64,000 nt of DNA from Bacteroides mediterraneensis (GTDB lineage: Bacteria > Bacteroidota > Bacteroidia > Bacteroidales > Bacteroidaceae), in NCBI RefSeq assembly GCF_025993685.1, contig NZ_DAJPEN010000001.1, positions 310,001 through 374,000 on the forward strand, written 5' to 3'. This document shows, piece after piece, positions 52,571 to 61,814 of the stretch. The translations under genes were made by a program, and so were the position numbers. The notes beneath the pieces were generated by a model. The model saw nothing but the letters and a program-made list of their open reading frames with translations. It did not search any database and was not told where the DNA came from. The number at the start of each line of letters is the position of its first letter. Within the stretch, counting starts at the first letter, position 1.

Positions 52571-52620
52571 TACTTTTGGGACGCTCTTCGGAACTTGGTT
52601 TTCTGAAGAGCGCCTTTTTA
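52571..52620 (+). promoter_or_regulatory. -7 box immediately followed by a terminator-like hairpin ahead of oadG
   Basis: TACTTTTG at 52571-52578 matches the consensus exactly. Only 3 bases later CGCTCTTC (52582-52589) pairs with GAAGAGCG (52605-52612), followed by CCTTTTTA. The hairpin most simply ends the nitroreductase transcript; if the -7 box is used, the leader would start inside it, giving an attenuator-like arrangement 24 bases before oadG. Confidence 0.5.
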
Positions 52621-52643
52621 TATACATTCAAATTAGTTGAAAA

Positions 52644-52901
52644 ATGGAAAACTTTGAACTGGGATTATTGCTGATGGTGGTTGGAATGGTCACTGTCTTC
52701 GTAATTCTGCTCATCGTTATCTGGTTAAGCCAACTTCTGATTTCCGTTGTCAATAAAGTAGCTCCAGAGGAAACTCCGAAAAAGAAAAACACTTCATCGG
52801 GAGCATCTACTGATGCAGGTGCAATGGATGCTATCAAGGCAGCCGTCGACATTTTGACAGCCGGAAAAGGCCAGGTAATAAAAGTAGAAAAGTTGCAGTA
52901 G
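52644..52901 (+). CDS. oadG: Oxaloacetate decarboxylase gamma subunit
   Basis: 85 residues. A single transmembrane helix (about 8-34, LLLMVVGMVTVFVILLIVIWLSQLLI) is followed by a proline- and serine-rich linker and a C-terminal helix. This is the size and layout of the OadG/MmdD subunit that anchors the alpha subunit to the beta sodium channel. It lies 28 bases before the alpha subunit gene, giving the order gamma-alpha-beta. Confidence 0.82.
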   Translation: MENFELGLLLMVVGMVTVFVILLIVIWLSQLLISVVNKVAPEETPKKKNTSSGASTDAGAMDAIKAAVDILTAGKGQVIKVEKLQ

Positions 52902-52929
52902 TCCGTTAGAAAAACACGCATGTAGAATC

Positions 52930-54786
52930 ATGGAACAGAAAGAAGTCAAATTTAGTTTGGTTTTCCGCGATATGTGGCAGAGTGCCGGAAAATACGTACC
53001 GCGTGTAGACCAGTTGGTAAAGGTGGCCCCAGCCATTATTGAAATGGGGTGTTTCGCCCGTGTAGAGACAAACGGGGGAGGTTTTGAACAAGTTAACCTG
53101 TTGTTCGGGGAGAATCCGAACAAGGCTGTCCGCGAGTGGACAAAGCCTTTTCACGAGGCCGGTATTCAGACGCACATGCTCGACCGTGCGCTGAACGGTT
53201 TGCGAATGAGTCCGGTGCCTGCCGATGTACGAAAATTGTTCTATAAAGTCAAGAAAGCACAGGGTACGGATATTACCCGTACGTTCTGCGGATTGAACGA
53301 TGTGCGCAACATTATCCCTTCTATCGGCTATGCACACGATGCCGGCATGATTTCACAGTGCTGTCTTTGCATCACTTATTCTCCGATTCATACCGTAGAA
53401 TATTACCTGGATATGGCCAAGAAGCTGATTGATGCAGGCTGCGATGAAATCTGTATCAAGGATATGGCTGGTATCGGCCGTCCGGTGTTCCTGGGTAAAT
53501 TGGTGGCCGGCATCAAGAAAATCAAGGATATCACGATTCAGTATCACTCACATGCGGGACCCGGTTTCAACATGGCTTCTATCCTGGAAGTCTGCAAGGC
53601 CGGTTGCGATTACGTGGATGTAGGTATGGATCCGTTGTCTTGGGGAACCGGACATGCGGATGTCATCAGTGTGCAGGCCATGCTGAAGGATGCGGGCTTC
53701 AAGGTGCCGGAAATCAACATGCAGGCTTACATGAAGGTGCGCTCACTGATTCAGGAATTCATGGACGACTTCCTGGGCTTGTACATCAGTCCGAGAAACC
53801 GCTTGATGAACTCTCTGCTCATCGGACCGGGACTGCCGGGCGGTATGATGGGAAGTTTGATGGCCGACCTGGATACCAACCTGGAATCTATCAACAAATA
53901 TAAGGCAAAACGGAACCTGCCGTTCATGACACAGGATGAACTGCTGATTAAGTTGTTCGACGAAGTGGCTTACGTATGGCCGCGTGTAGGTTATCCGTGT
54001 CTGGTCACTCCGTTCAGCCAGTATGTGAAGAACCTGGCCATGATGAACGTCATTCAGATGGAAAAAGGCAAGGAACGCTGGGGCATGATTGCCGATGATA
54101 TTTGGGACATGATTCTGGGCAAGGCCGGACAGCTTCCGGGCAAACTGGCTCCTGAAATCGTGGAAAAGGCAGAACGCGAAGGCCGCAAGTTCTTCACGGG
54201 TAACCCACAGGACAACTATCCTGACCAGCTGGAGAAATATCGCCAGATGATGTGGGAAAAGAAATGGGAAACCGGACAGGACGACGAGGAACTCTTCGAA
54301 TATGCCATGCATCCGGCTCAGTATGAAGCCTACAAGAGCGGAAAGGCCAAGGCCGACTTCCTGGAAGACGTGAAGAAACGTCGTGAAGCCAAGGAAGAAG
54401 TCCACATGGCCAACGACCAGACCAAGGTATTGACGGTAGACGTCAACGGTCAGGCTTATCGGGTAACGGTAGCCTTTGGTGATGTCAATCCGGCCAAACT
54501 GGCAGGTCAGGCAGGTGCAGAAGCCGCTCCGGCTGCGCAGGTACCGGCTGGCGAAGGAAAGGAAATCCTCTCTCCGCTGGAAGGTAAGTTCTTCCTGACA
54601 AAAGGTGCGCAGGAAACTCCGGTGAAAGTGGGTGACAAGGTAAATAAAGGTGACGTGATTTGCTACGTGGAGGCAATGAAGACTTACAATGCCATCCGTG
54701 CAGAATTCAGTGGAACGGTGACCGCCATTTGTGTAAATTCCGGTGATTCCGTATCAGAAGATGACGTATTAATGAAGATTTTGTGA
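52930..54786 (+). CDS. oadA: Biotin-dependent carboxyltransferase alpha subunit (oxaloacetate/pyruvate type)
   Basis: 618 residues. The carboxyltransferase domain (about 5-290) has metal-binding YHSHAGPGFN and the carbamylated-lysine region EICIKDMAG. The N-terminal family motif RDAHQS reads RDMWQS here (R13-D14-M-W-Q17), an uncommon change. The PYC_OADA domain follows, then an Ala/Pro linker (about 515-545) and a C-terminal biotin-carrier domain with biotinylated K584 in VEAMKT. It takes CO2 from oxaloacetate (or a related acid) to biotin; the beta subunit then releases it to drive sodium export. The divergent motif leaves another substrate open. Its stop overlaps the beta ATG (TGATG). Confidence 0.85.
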   Translation: MEQKEVKFSLVFRDMWQSAGKYVPRVDQLVKVAPAIIEMGCFARVETNGGGFEQVNLLFGENPNKAVREWTKPFHEAGIQTHMLDRALNGLRMSPVPADVRKLFYKVKKAQGTDITRTFCGLNDVRNIIPSIGYAHDAGMISQCCLCITYSPIHTVEYYLDMAKKLIDAGCDEICIKDMAGIGRPVFLGKLVAGIKKIKDITIQYHSHAGPGFNMASILEVCKAGCDYVDVGMDPLSWGTGHADVISVQAMLKDAGFKVPEINMQAYMKVRSLIQEFMDDFLGLYISPRNRLMNSLLIGPGLPGGMMGSLMADLDTNLESINKYKAKRNLPFMTQDELLIKLFDEVAYVWPRVGYPCLVTPFSQYVKNLAMMNVIQMEKGKERWGMIADDIWDMILGKAGQLPGKLAPEIVEKAEREGRKFFTGNPQDNYPDQLEKYRQMMWEKKWETGQDDEELFEYAMHPAQYEAYKSGKAKADFLEDVKKRREAKEEVHMANDQTKVLTVDVNGQAYRVTVAFGDVNPAKLAGQAGAEAAPAAQVPAGEGKEILSPLEGKFFLTKGAQETPVKVGDKVNKGDVICYVEAMKTYNAIRAEFSGTVTAICVNSGDSVSEDDVLMKIL

Positions 54787-56021
54787 TGGAAGAGATATTA
54801 GAAAGATTATATGATATGACCGCTTTCAGCAACATTGCTGCTGACCCGCGGTTTCTCATCATGTATGCCATCGCTTTCGTCCTGCTCTATCTGGGTATCA
54901 AGAAACAGTATGAACCGCTGTTGCTGGTGCCCATCGCTTTCGGTGTGTTGCTGGCCAACTTCCCGGGAGGCGACATGGGAGTGGTGCAGGCCGACGAGAA
55001 CGGAATGGTCATGGTGAACGGTGTGATGAAGAACATCTGGGAAATGCCGCTGCATGAGATTGCGCACGACCTGGGACTGATGAACTTCATTTATTATATG
55101 TTGATTAAGACGGGATTCCTGCCTCCGATTATTTTCATGGGTGTGGGTGCGCTGACCGACTTTGGTCCGATGTTGCGTAATCTTCGTCTTTCTATTTTCG
55201 GCGCGGCTGCCCAGCTGGGTATTTTTGCCGTACTGCTGGTTTCTATCCTGATGGGCTTCACTCCGAAGGAAGCTGCCTCTCTGGGTATCATCGGAGGTGC
55301 CGACGGTCCGACAGCCATCTTTACTACCATTAAGCTGGCTCCGCACTTGCTGGGTCCGATTGCCATTGCGGCTTATTCTTATATGGCCTTGGTACCGGTT
55401 ATCGTACCGCTGGTGGTACGTATCTGGTGTACGAAGAAGGAGCTGTCCATCAACATGAAGGAACAGGAGAAGAAATATCCTTCGAAGACGGAAATCAAGA
55501 ACCTGCGGGTGCTGAAAATCATTTTCCCGATTGCATGTACCACGATTGTGGCCTTGTTCGTACCGAGTGCAGTGCCCTTGATTGGTATGCTGATGTTCGG
55601 TAACCTGGTGAAGGAAATCGGCAGCAACACTTCCCGTTTGTTTGATGCCGCTTCCAACAGCATCATGAATGCGGCTACCATCTTCCTGGGTATCTCCGTA
55701 GGAGCAACCATGACGACCGACGCTTTTCTGAACTGGACAACCATCGGTATCGTGATTGGTGGTTTCCTGGCATTTGCCTTGTCAATCTCAGGTGGTATCT
55801 TGTTTGTGAAGGTAGTCAACCTCTTCACCAAGAAGAAAATCAATCCGCTGATTGGAGCTACCGGATTGAGTGCCGTGCCGATGGCCAGCCGTGTAGCCAA
55901 TGAAATTGCCTTGAAATACGATCCGAAGAACCATGTGCTGCAATACTGCATGGCAAGTAATATTTCCGGTGTAATCGGTTCAGCTGTAGCTGCAGGTGTG
56001 CTGATTTCTTTCCTCGGATAA
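54786..56021 (+). CDS. oadB: Sodium-pump decarboxylase beta subunit (OadB/MmdB family)
   Basis: 411 residues from the ATG at 54786, whose A is the last base of the alpha stop; a GTG at 54783 is out of keeping. About nine to eleven membrane helices are seen, with the pump motifs MGVGALTDFGPML, GIIGGADGPTAIFTTIKLAP and NSIMNAATIFLGISVGATMTTDAFL. It decarboxylates carboxybiotin while exporting sodium across the inner membrane. Together with mutAB it belongs to the succinate-propionate energy metabolism of Bacteroides. A terminator follows at 56048. Confidence 0.93.
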   Translation: MEEILERLYDMTAFSNIAADPRFLIMYAIAFVLLYLGIKKQYEPLLLVPIAFGVLLANFPGGDMGVVQADENGMVMVNGVMKNIWEMPLHEIAHDLGLMNFIYYMLIKTGFLPPIIFMGVGALTDFGPMLRNLRLSIFGAAAQLGIFAVLLVSILMGFTPKEAASLGIIGGADGPTAIFTTIKLAPHLLGPIAIAAYSYMALVPVIVPLVVRIWCTKKELSINMKEQEKKYPSKTEIKNLRVLKIIFPIACTTIVALFVPSAVPLIGMLMFGNLVKEIGSNTSRLFDAASNSIMNAATIFLGISVGATMTTDAFLNWTTIGIVIGGFLAFALSISGGILFVKVVNLFTKKKINPLIGATGLSAVPMASRVANEIALKYDPKNHVLQYCMASNISGVIGSAVAAGVLISFLG

Positions 56022-56047
56022 TAGGACAGGATTCTGATTATAGGCGA

Positions 56048-56094
56048 GATTCCAAAGAGTGTGACAGAAAAAACGCTCTTTGGAATCTTTTTTT
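56048..56094 (+). terminator. Terminator of the oad operon
   Basis: GATTCCAAAGAG pairs perfectly with CTCTTTGGAATC around a 16-nt loop, then TTTTTTT. Confidence 0.88.
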
Positions 56095-56187
56095 GTCATT
56101 TTGCCTCACTTTCTTTGTCGATTCTTTTCTGATAAGCAAACTATTTCCCATTTTTGCAGAAAACACAAGAATGACTTAATTCAACGT

Positions 56188-57837
56188 ATGAAAGCTAACC
56201 TTTTTAACCTGTATCTGATTTTTTCCCTGTTGTTCGTTGCTTGCCAGAAGGAAGCAGCGGTGATTCCGTTTGAAAATGTTACGGAAAGTGTCACGTTGCC
56301 GTCGGTGGAAGGAGATGAGGCTTCAATATCTTTCATTTGTTCCGGCACATGGAATGCAACTACGGATGCCACATGGCTGACTCTTTCTCCTCTTTCCGGA
56401 AGAGCAGGAGAAAGAAAAGTGACGGTCAGGGTGGTTTCGGAGAATAACTCCAACCGACCGCGGGAGGCTAAAGTGAGGCTGACATCCGGAGATGCGGTTT
56501 ATGAAGTGTCCGTATTTCAGGAAGTGGGCGATTATGTGTTGCCCGAACAAGGGGAGTATCTGGCGAAGGTGGATGGAGAAAGTCTTGTCATCCGCTTCGA
56601 ATCGAATGTAGAGATGAAAGATTTGCGGATATATACTCCTTCTGAGCCCGAGAACTGGCTGCGGAAAGAAATATCGACCCGGGCAGTTCCGGCGGGAAAA
56701 CATGAGGTTGTATTGAATGTGGCTCCCAATAAAGGAGGGATGTCTCGTTCGGCTTATTTGCTGTTTATGAAAGAAGCCAGTGGGACTCAGAAGAAGCTGG
56801 CTACTGTCAAGATTTCTCAACTGGGCGGTCAGGTGCTGGAGTCGGTAGATTTTTCAGCAGACGGGAAAGTGGATGTTTTGCAGAAACACACAGAAGGTAA
56901 AGGCATACCGGTTGTCTTGATGGGAGATGGATTTGTGGACCAGGAAATAGCGGACGGCATTTACCGGAGGGTAATGGAAACGGCAATGGAGAATTTGTTT
57001 TCTGAAGAACCGATAAGGTCGCTTAGGGCTTATTTTGATGTGTTTATGGTTCAGGCCGTGTCCGAAAACAATGATTTTGGAATGGGCTATCAAACGGCAT
57101 TCAGCTGTAGGTTGGCAGGAGGAAAAGCCGCGACGATTACAGGAGACGACAGCTCTGTACAGGTTTATGTGAGAAAGGCACTGAAGCAAACGGAAAAGAA
57201 AAACAGTCTGGCAGTGGTTGTGCTCAACACTTCGGCTTATGCGGGAACCACATATTTCGGCTATCAGGATGGGAAAGGTAAGTTCGTGGAGTTTGCCATA
57301 GCTTATTGTCCGGTGGTTGAGAATCTGCAAAGCGAATCATTCCGCCGGGTATTGGTGCATGAGGCGGTGGGGCATGGGCTTGGAAAATTGGAGGATGAAT
57401 ATTCTTATCCGGAGAAAGGCAGTATTTCTACGCTTGAGATGCAGAAAATAAAGGTCATGCAGGCCAATGGCTGGTCGCAGAATGTGGATTTTACGGTGGA
57501 AGCGGATTCGGTATGCTGGGCTTCTTTCCTGAAGGATTCCCGTTATCAGGACGATGCTCTTGGAGTATATGAAGGCGGTTGTACATATCCTAAAGGAGTT
57601 TATCGTTCGTCGGATGACAGCATGATGAACTCAACGGCATGTGGGTTTAACGCCCCTTCCCGCAAGGCTCTTTATGACAAGGTGATGAAGCTGGGAAAAG
57701 GAATGGAACAGGTGGCATGGGAGGACTTTGTGGCGTTCGACAGGTGGCATCTTCCGGAAAGTAAACCTACCCGTTCGGCGCAGGCTGTGGAGCGGCTGGC
57801 TCGTCCGGTGTGGACAGGGAAGAAACTTCTTGATTAA
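56188..57837 (+). CDS. M64-family metallopeptidase lipoprotein with BACON domains
   Basis: 549 residues from the ATG at 56188 (the frame is open to 56080 but MKANLFNLYLIF is a proper lipoprotein start). The lipobox FVAC puts the lipidated cysteine at residue 19. Two Ig-like BACON domains follow (about 40-125 with SGTWNATTDATWLTLSPLSG, and about 130-225), then the M64 (IgA peptidase-type) domain with VVLMGDGFVDQEIADG and the zinc site HEAVGH at H391-E392 and H396 plus LEDEY. The zinc motif has three residues between E and H, which I recall as usual in Bacteroides M64 proteins. BACON modules bind mucin or carbohydrate, so a mucosal substrate is plausible. Confidence 0.85.
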   Translation: MKANLFNLYLIFSLLFVACQKEAAVIPFENVTESVTLPSVEGDEASISFICSGTWNATTDATWLTLSPLSGRAGERKVTVRVVSENNSNRPREAKVRLTSGDAVYEVSVFQEVGDYVLPEQGEYLAKVDGESLVIRFESNVEMKDLRIYTPSEPENWLRKEISTRAVPAGKHEVVLNVAPNKGGMSRSAYLLFMKEASGTQKKLATVKISQLGGQVLESVDFSADGKVDVLQKHTEGKGIPVVLMGDGFVDQEIADGIYRRVMETAMENLFSEEPIRSLRAYFDVFMVQAVSENNDFGMGYQTAFSCRLAGGKAATITGDDSSVQVYVRKALKQTEKKNSLAVVVLNTSAYAGTTYFGYQDGKGKFVEFAIAYCPVVENLQSESFRRVLVHEAVGHGLGKLEDEYSYPEKGSISTLEMQKIKVMQANGWSQNVDFTVEADSVCWASFLKDSRYQDDALGVYEGGCTYPKGVYRSSDDSMMNSTACGFNAPSRKALYDKVMKLGKGMEQVAWEDFVAFDRWHLPESKPTRSAQAVERLARPVWTGKKLLD

Positions 57838-59666
57838 TTTTTATATAGATGTTTGCTGATGACGCTGAGGAATTCCTTGCCGTATTTTTCTTTCTTGAAT
57901 TCACCTATGCCGCTGATTTCGCCAAACTCTTCGATGGTTTCCGGCTTTCTGAGTGCCAGCAGGTGCAGTGTTTTGTCGGATAGCACAATGTAGGCAGGAA
58001 TAGCCAGCTGGTCGGCCAGCTTTTTCCGAAGCAGCCGGAGGGATTCGAACAATTCTGCATCTTCTTCTTCGAATACGGTTGAGACGAACAACGGTGCCGG
58101 AGCGGAGCTCTTGTGACCTTTGGCGCCTTTCTTTCCGCGGGCATCTTCTCTCTGGATGACAACCAGCTGTGCACGTTCTTTTCCGAACAGGACTTTTTTC
58201 CCGGCCTCTGTAATTTTCAGATGGTTGCTTTCGTTGTAGGCTATTTCAAAATATCCCAGGTTCAACATCTGAAGCAGATAGTCTTGCCAGTCTTTTCCGG
58301 GTACGTCTCTTCCCACTCCGTAAGTTTTGAGTTTGTCATATCCTTTTTCCATCACTTCGTATGTGGCATATCCTTTGAGGATATCAATCAGGGTGCGTGT
58401 ACCGACTTGCTGGTTGGTACGGGCGATGGCGCTCAAGGCTTTTTGCACGATAATGGTACCGTCAAAACGTTTCGGGGGATTCTTGCACACGTCGCAGTTG
58501 CCGCAATCGTGGTCCATGGTTTCTCCAAAGTAGTTCAGCAGGATTCTTCGACGGCAAATGTCGGATTCGGCATACTGCTGCATGCGGTTCAACTTTTCCA
58601 GGTTGATTCCCTGCTGGTTGCTTTCGGCTGCAAAACGGGAGAGCATGACGATGTCGCTGAAAGAATAGAAAAGAAGGGTCTCACTGGGCAGGCCGTCACG
58701 TCCAGCCCGTCCGATTTCCTGATAAAAGTTTTCGATGCTTTTGGGCAGGTTGTAATGGATGACCCATCGTACGTTGGACTTGTCAATTCCCATTCCGAAG
58801 GCGATGGTGGCGCAGATAATCTGGATGCGGTCGTTGATGAAATCGTCCTGCGTCATTTCCCGTTGTTCGTTTGATAGCCCGGCGTGATAGACTCCTGCAT
58901 GAAATCCTTCTTCTTCGAGCAGGCTGGCCACCTTCTCCGTTCCGTTACGGCTCATGCAGTAGATGATGCCGCTTTCTTTCCGGTGGCGTCGCAGGAAATT
59001 GGCAATGGTTTTTATTTTTTCTTTTTGCGGGTAACCTCGTTTTACTTCCAGGCTCAGGTTGGGCCGGTCGAAAGAGGAGATGAAAATCTCCGGATTCCGC
59101 ATGTTCAGTTGCTGTATGATGTCTTCCCGGGTAATTTTATCGGCGGTAGCGGTCAGGGCTACGACAGGTACTTGTGGAAAACATTGGCGTATCACTTTCA
59201 GCTGGGTATATTCCGGGCGGAAGTCATGTCCCCAGTGGGAGATACAGTGGGCTTCATCGATGGCAAACAAGGAAATCTTGATGTCGCGCAGCAGATGGTT
59301 GCTTTCAAAGAGCAGTCTCTCGGGAGAGATATAGAGCAGTTTCACCCTTCCTTGTATGCATTCAAAATAGAGCTGGGCGTTGGTGGTCTCGTCGTTGGTA
59401 CTGTTCAGCGCGCGGGCAATGATGCCGTTGGCCTGTAAGGATTCCACCTGGTCTTTCATGAGAGATATCAGTGGGGAGACCACCACGGTTGTTCCTTCCA
59501 TCATGAGTGCCGGAAGCTGGTAGCACATGGACTTTCCTCCTCCGGTAGGCATGAGTACCAGTGTGTCTTTTTTCTGTAAGATGGTGGTGATAATTTGCTC
59601 CTGAAGCGGACGGAAAGAAGTGTACCCGAAATAAGATTTGAGGGTTTTCAGCATTTGTTCTCTCAT
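57834..59666 (-). CDS. recQ: ATP-dependent DNA helicase RecQ
   Basis: 610 residues. Walker A MPTGGGKSMCYQ, DEAH box IDEAHCISHWGHDFRPEY, motif VI QEIGRAGRDG, then the RQC zinc site (DICRRRILLNYFGE ... CGNCDVC), a winged helix, and an HRDC domain at the C-terminus (about 530-600, EEFGEISGIGEFKKEKYG). A 3'-5' helicase in recombination and fork repair. Its stop overlaps the convergent M64 gene by three bases. Confidence 0.95.
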   Translation of the reverse strand: MREQMLKTLKSYFGYTSFRPLQEQIITTILQKKDTLVLMPTGGGKSMCYQLPALMMEGTTVVVSPLISLMKDQVESLQANGIIARALNSTNDETTNAQLYFECIQGRVKLLYISPERLLFESNHLLRDIKISLFAIDEAHCISHWGHDFRPEYTQLKVIRQCFPQVPVVALTATADKITREDIIQQLNMRNPEIFISSFDRPNLSLEVKRGYPQKEKIKTIANFLRRHRKESGIIYCMSRNGTEKVASLLEEEGFHAGVYHAGLSNEQREMTQDDFINDRIQIICATIAFGMGIDKSNVRWVIHYNLPKSIENFYQEIGRAGRDGLPSETLLFYSFSDIVMLSRFAAESNQQGINLEKLNRMQQYAESDICRRRILLNYFGETMDHDCGNCDVCKNPPKRFDGTIIVQKALSAIARTNQQVGTRTLIDILKGYATYEVMEKGYDKLKTYGVGRDVPGKDWQDYLLQMLNLGYFEIAYNESNHLKITEAGKKVLFGKERAQLVVIQREDARGKKGAKGHKSSAPAPLFVSTVFEEEDAELFESLRLLRKKLADQLAIPAYIVLSDKTLHLLALRKPETIEEFGEISGIGEFKKEKYGKEFLSVISKHLYKN

Positions 59667-59684
59667 GATTTTGAATTTTGTTCA

Positions 59685-59692
59685 CAAAGATA
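59685..59692 (-). promoter_or_regulatory. -7 box of recQ
   Basis: TATCTTTG on the minus strand, exact match, 18 bases before the ATG, so a leader of about 10 nt. Confidence 0.6.
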
Positions 59693-59846
59693 GAGAAAAT
59701 TTTAAAACCTTGCCGTTTTATGGCGACTTTTGTCTGTGCGTAAAGTTTTTTGATAAAGTTTTTGAGGGGATTGTTGTGAAATCGAAAAACTTCTACGACT
59801 TTTGTATGGTTATGTAATAAGAATACTTTATTAAGAACGAACTAGA

Positions 59847-61814
59847 ATGAATGCACAAGGGAATTTTAATTATATAGTAGAACAATTTGCCGATTTGCAA
59901 TTGTTACGCTATCGTGTGACCGGCTTTGAGAATCTATCTTTACAACAGAAAGAATTGGTTTATTATCTGTCGCAGGCGGCTTTGGAGGGACGGGACATCC
60001 TTTTCGACCAGAACGGGAAGTATAATCTGCGTATCCGGAAATTGCTGGAAGTGGTTTATACGACTTATACGGGTGACAAGGAGGATGCCGAATTTCAGGG
60101 ACTGGAGGTCTATTTGAAACGGGTGTGGTTCTCCAGTGGAATTTATCACCATTATGCATGTGATAAATTTGTGCCTTCTTTTTCTCCGGACTTTCTACGG
60201 AAATGGATAGAAAAAGCGGATGCGACACAGCTCCCGTTAAAGGAGGGAGAGTCTGTACAGGAAATGTGTGACACACTGTTTCCGGTAATTTTCAATCCGC
60301 AAGTCATGCCTAAACGGGTGAACCAGGCAGATGGAGAAGACCTGGTGATGACTTCTGCGGCCAACTATTATGAAGGTGTGACACAGAAAGAGGCGGAAGC
60401 ATTTTATTCCATTTTGAAAATACCAGGAGACCCTCATCCGGTGATGTATGGCATGAACAGCCGGCTGGTAAAGAAAGACGGGATCTTTCGGGAAGAAGTA
60501 TGGAAAGTAGGAGGAATGTATGGGGAAGCCATCGAGAAAATCATTGCTTGGCTGGAGAAAGCTGAGGCCGTAGCCGAGAGTGAAGCACAACGTGAGGTGA
60601 TACGCTTGTTGGTGGATTTTTACCGCACGGGCGACTTGAAGACTTTTGATGCCTACTCCATCGCTTGGTTGAAAGACACTGCTTCAAAGGTGGATTTTGT
60701 CAATGGTTTTATTGAAAGTTACGGTGATCCGTTGGGAATGAAAGCCAGCTGGGAGTCGATTGTGAATTTTAAAGACGAGGAGGCTACCCGGCGTACGGAA
60801 ATCATCAGCCAAAATGCACAGTGGTTTGAGGACCATTCTCCAGTAGCTTTAGCTTTTAAAAAGGAAGTGGTGACGGGCGTTTCGGCCAAGGTCATTACGG
60901 CTGCCATGTTAGGAGGAGATTTATATCCGAGTTCAGCCATTGGTATCAATTTACCTAATTCGAACTGGATTCGCAGTCGCCATGGTTCCAAGTCGGTGAC
61001 AATCGGAAACTTGACGGATGCTTACAACAAGGCGGCTAAAGGAAATGGTTTCCGGGAAGAATTTGTATACAGTCAGACTGAGCGGGATTTGTTGGAGAAA
61101 TATGCCGATATCACGAGTGAACTGCATACGGATTTGCACGAATGTGTGGGGCATGGTTCCGGCAGATTGATTCCGGGAGTTGACCCGGATGCCTTGAAAG
61201 CCTATGGCTCTACGATTGAAGAAGCTCGTGCCGATTTGTTCGGCCTGTATTATCTGGCTGATAAAAAGCTGGTGGAACTGGGGTTGACTCCTGATGAAGA
61301 AGCTTATAAAGCTGAATATTATGCCTATATGATGAACGGACTTCTCACTCAGATGGTGCGCATTGAACCGGGTCGTGATTTGGAGGAGGCACACATGCGT
61401 AATCGTCAGTTGATTGCCCGTTGGGCGCTTGAATATGGGAAGTCGATGAATGTCGTGGAACTGGTGCAGAAGGAAGGAAAGACGTATGTGAAAGTCAATG
61501 ATTATCTTCAGTTGCGCGGACTTTTTGGGATGTTGTTGAGCAAGATTCAGCGTATCAAGAGCGAAGGTAATTATGAAGCAGCCCGTGCTTTGGTGGAAAA
61601 ATATGGCGTGAAACTGGATGCGTCGCTTCACGAAGAAGTGCTGGCCCGTTATCGTGCCTTGCATCTGGCTCCCTACAAGGGGTTTGTCAATCCCGTGTAT
61701 CGTCCTGAATACGATGCGGAGGGCCGGATTGTAGATGTGAAAGTAGATTATACAGAAGGTTATACGGAGCAGATGCTTCGTTATGGCCGCGATTATTCTA
61801 ATTTGAAAATTTGA
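59847..61814 (+). CDS. Dipeptidyl peptidase III (M49)
   Basis: 655 residues. The M49 zinc motif HExxGH is H431-E432-C-V-G-H436, and EEARAD supplies the third ligand, probably E459. It removes dipeptides from the N-terminus of short peptides. The sequence starts MNAQGNFNYIVEQ without a signal peptide, so it is cytoplasmic or an unusual form; the Bacteroides thetaiotaomicron homologue I recall has a leader. The next gene's ATG overlaps this stop (TGATG), so translation is coupled. No exact -7 box was found upstream. Confidence 0.9.
   Translation: MNAQGNFNYIVEQFADLQLLRYRVTGFENLSLQQKELVYYLSQAALEGRDILFDQNGKYNLRIRKLLEVVYTTYTGDKEDAEFQGLEVYLKRVWFSSGIYHHYACDKFVPSFSPDFLRKWIEKADATQLPLKEGESVQEMCDTLFPVIFNPQVMPKRVNQADGEDLVMTSAANYYEGVTQKEAEAFYSILKIPGDPHPVMYGMNSRLVKKDGIFREEVWKVGGMYGEAIEKIIAWLEKAEAVAESEAQREVIRLLVDFYRTGDLKTFDAYSIAWLKDTASKVDFVNGFIESYGDPLGMKASWESIVNFKDEEATRRTEIISQNAQWFEDHSPVALAFKKEVVTGVSAKVITAAMLGGDLYPSSAIGINLPNSNWIRSRHGSKSVTIGNLTDAYNKAAKGNGFREEFVYSQTERDLLEKYADITSELHTDLHECVGHGSGRLIPGVDPDALKAYGSTIEEARADLFGLYYLADKKLVELGLTPDEEAYKAEYYAYMMNGLLTQMVRIEPGRDLEEAHMRNRQLIARWALEYGKSMNVVELVQKEGKTYVKVNDYLQLRGLFGMLLSKIQRIKSEGNYEAARALVEKYGVKLDASLHEEVLARYRALHLAPYKGFVNPVYRPEYDAEGRIVDVKVDYTEGYTEQMLRYGRDYSNLKI

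Noticed and set aside
57340..57420. Frameshift or insertion in the M64 zinc site
   Set aside because: The frame continues cleanly and I recall the same HEAxGHG spacing in other Bacteroides M64 proteins.
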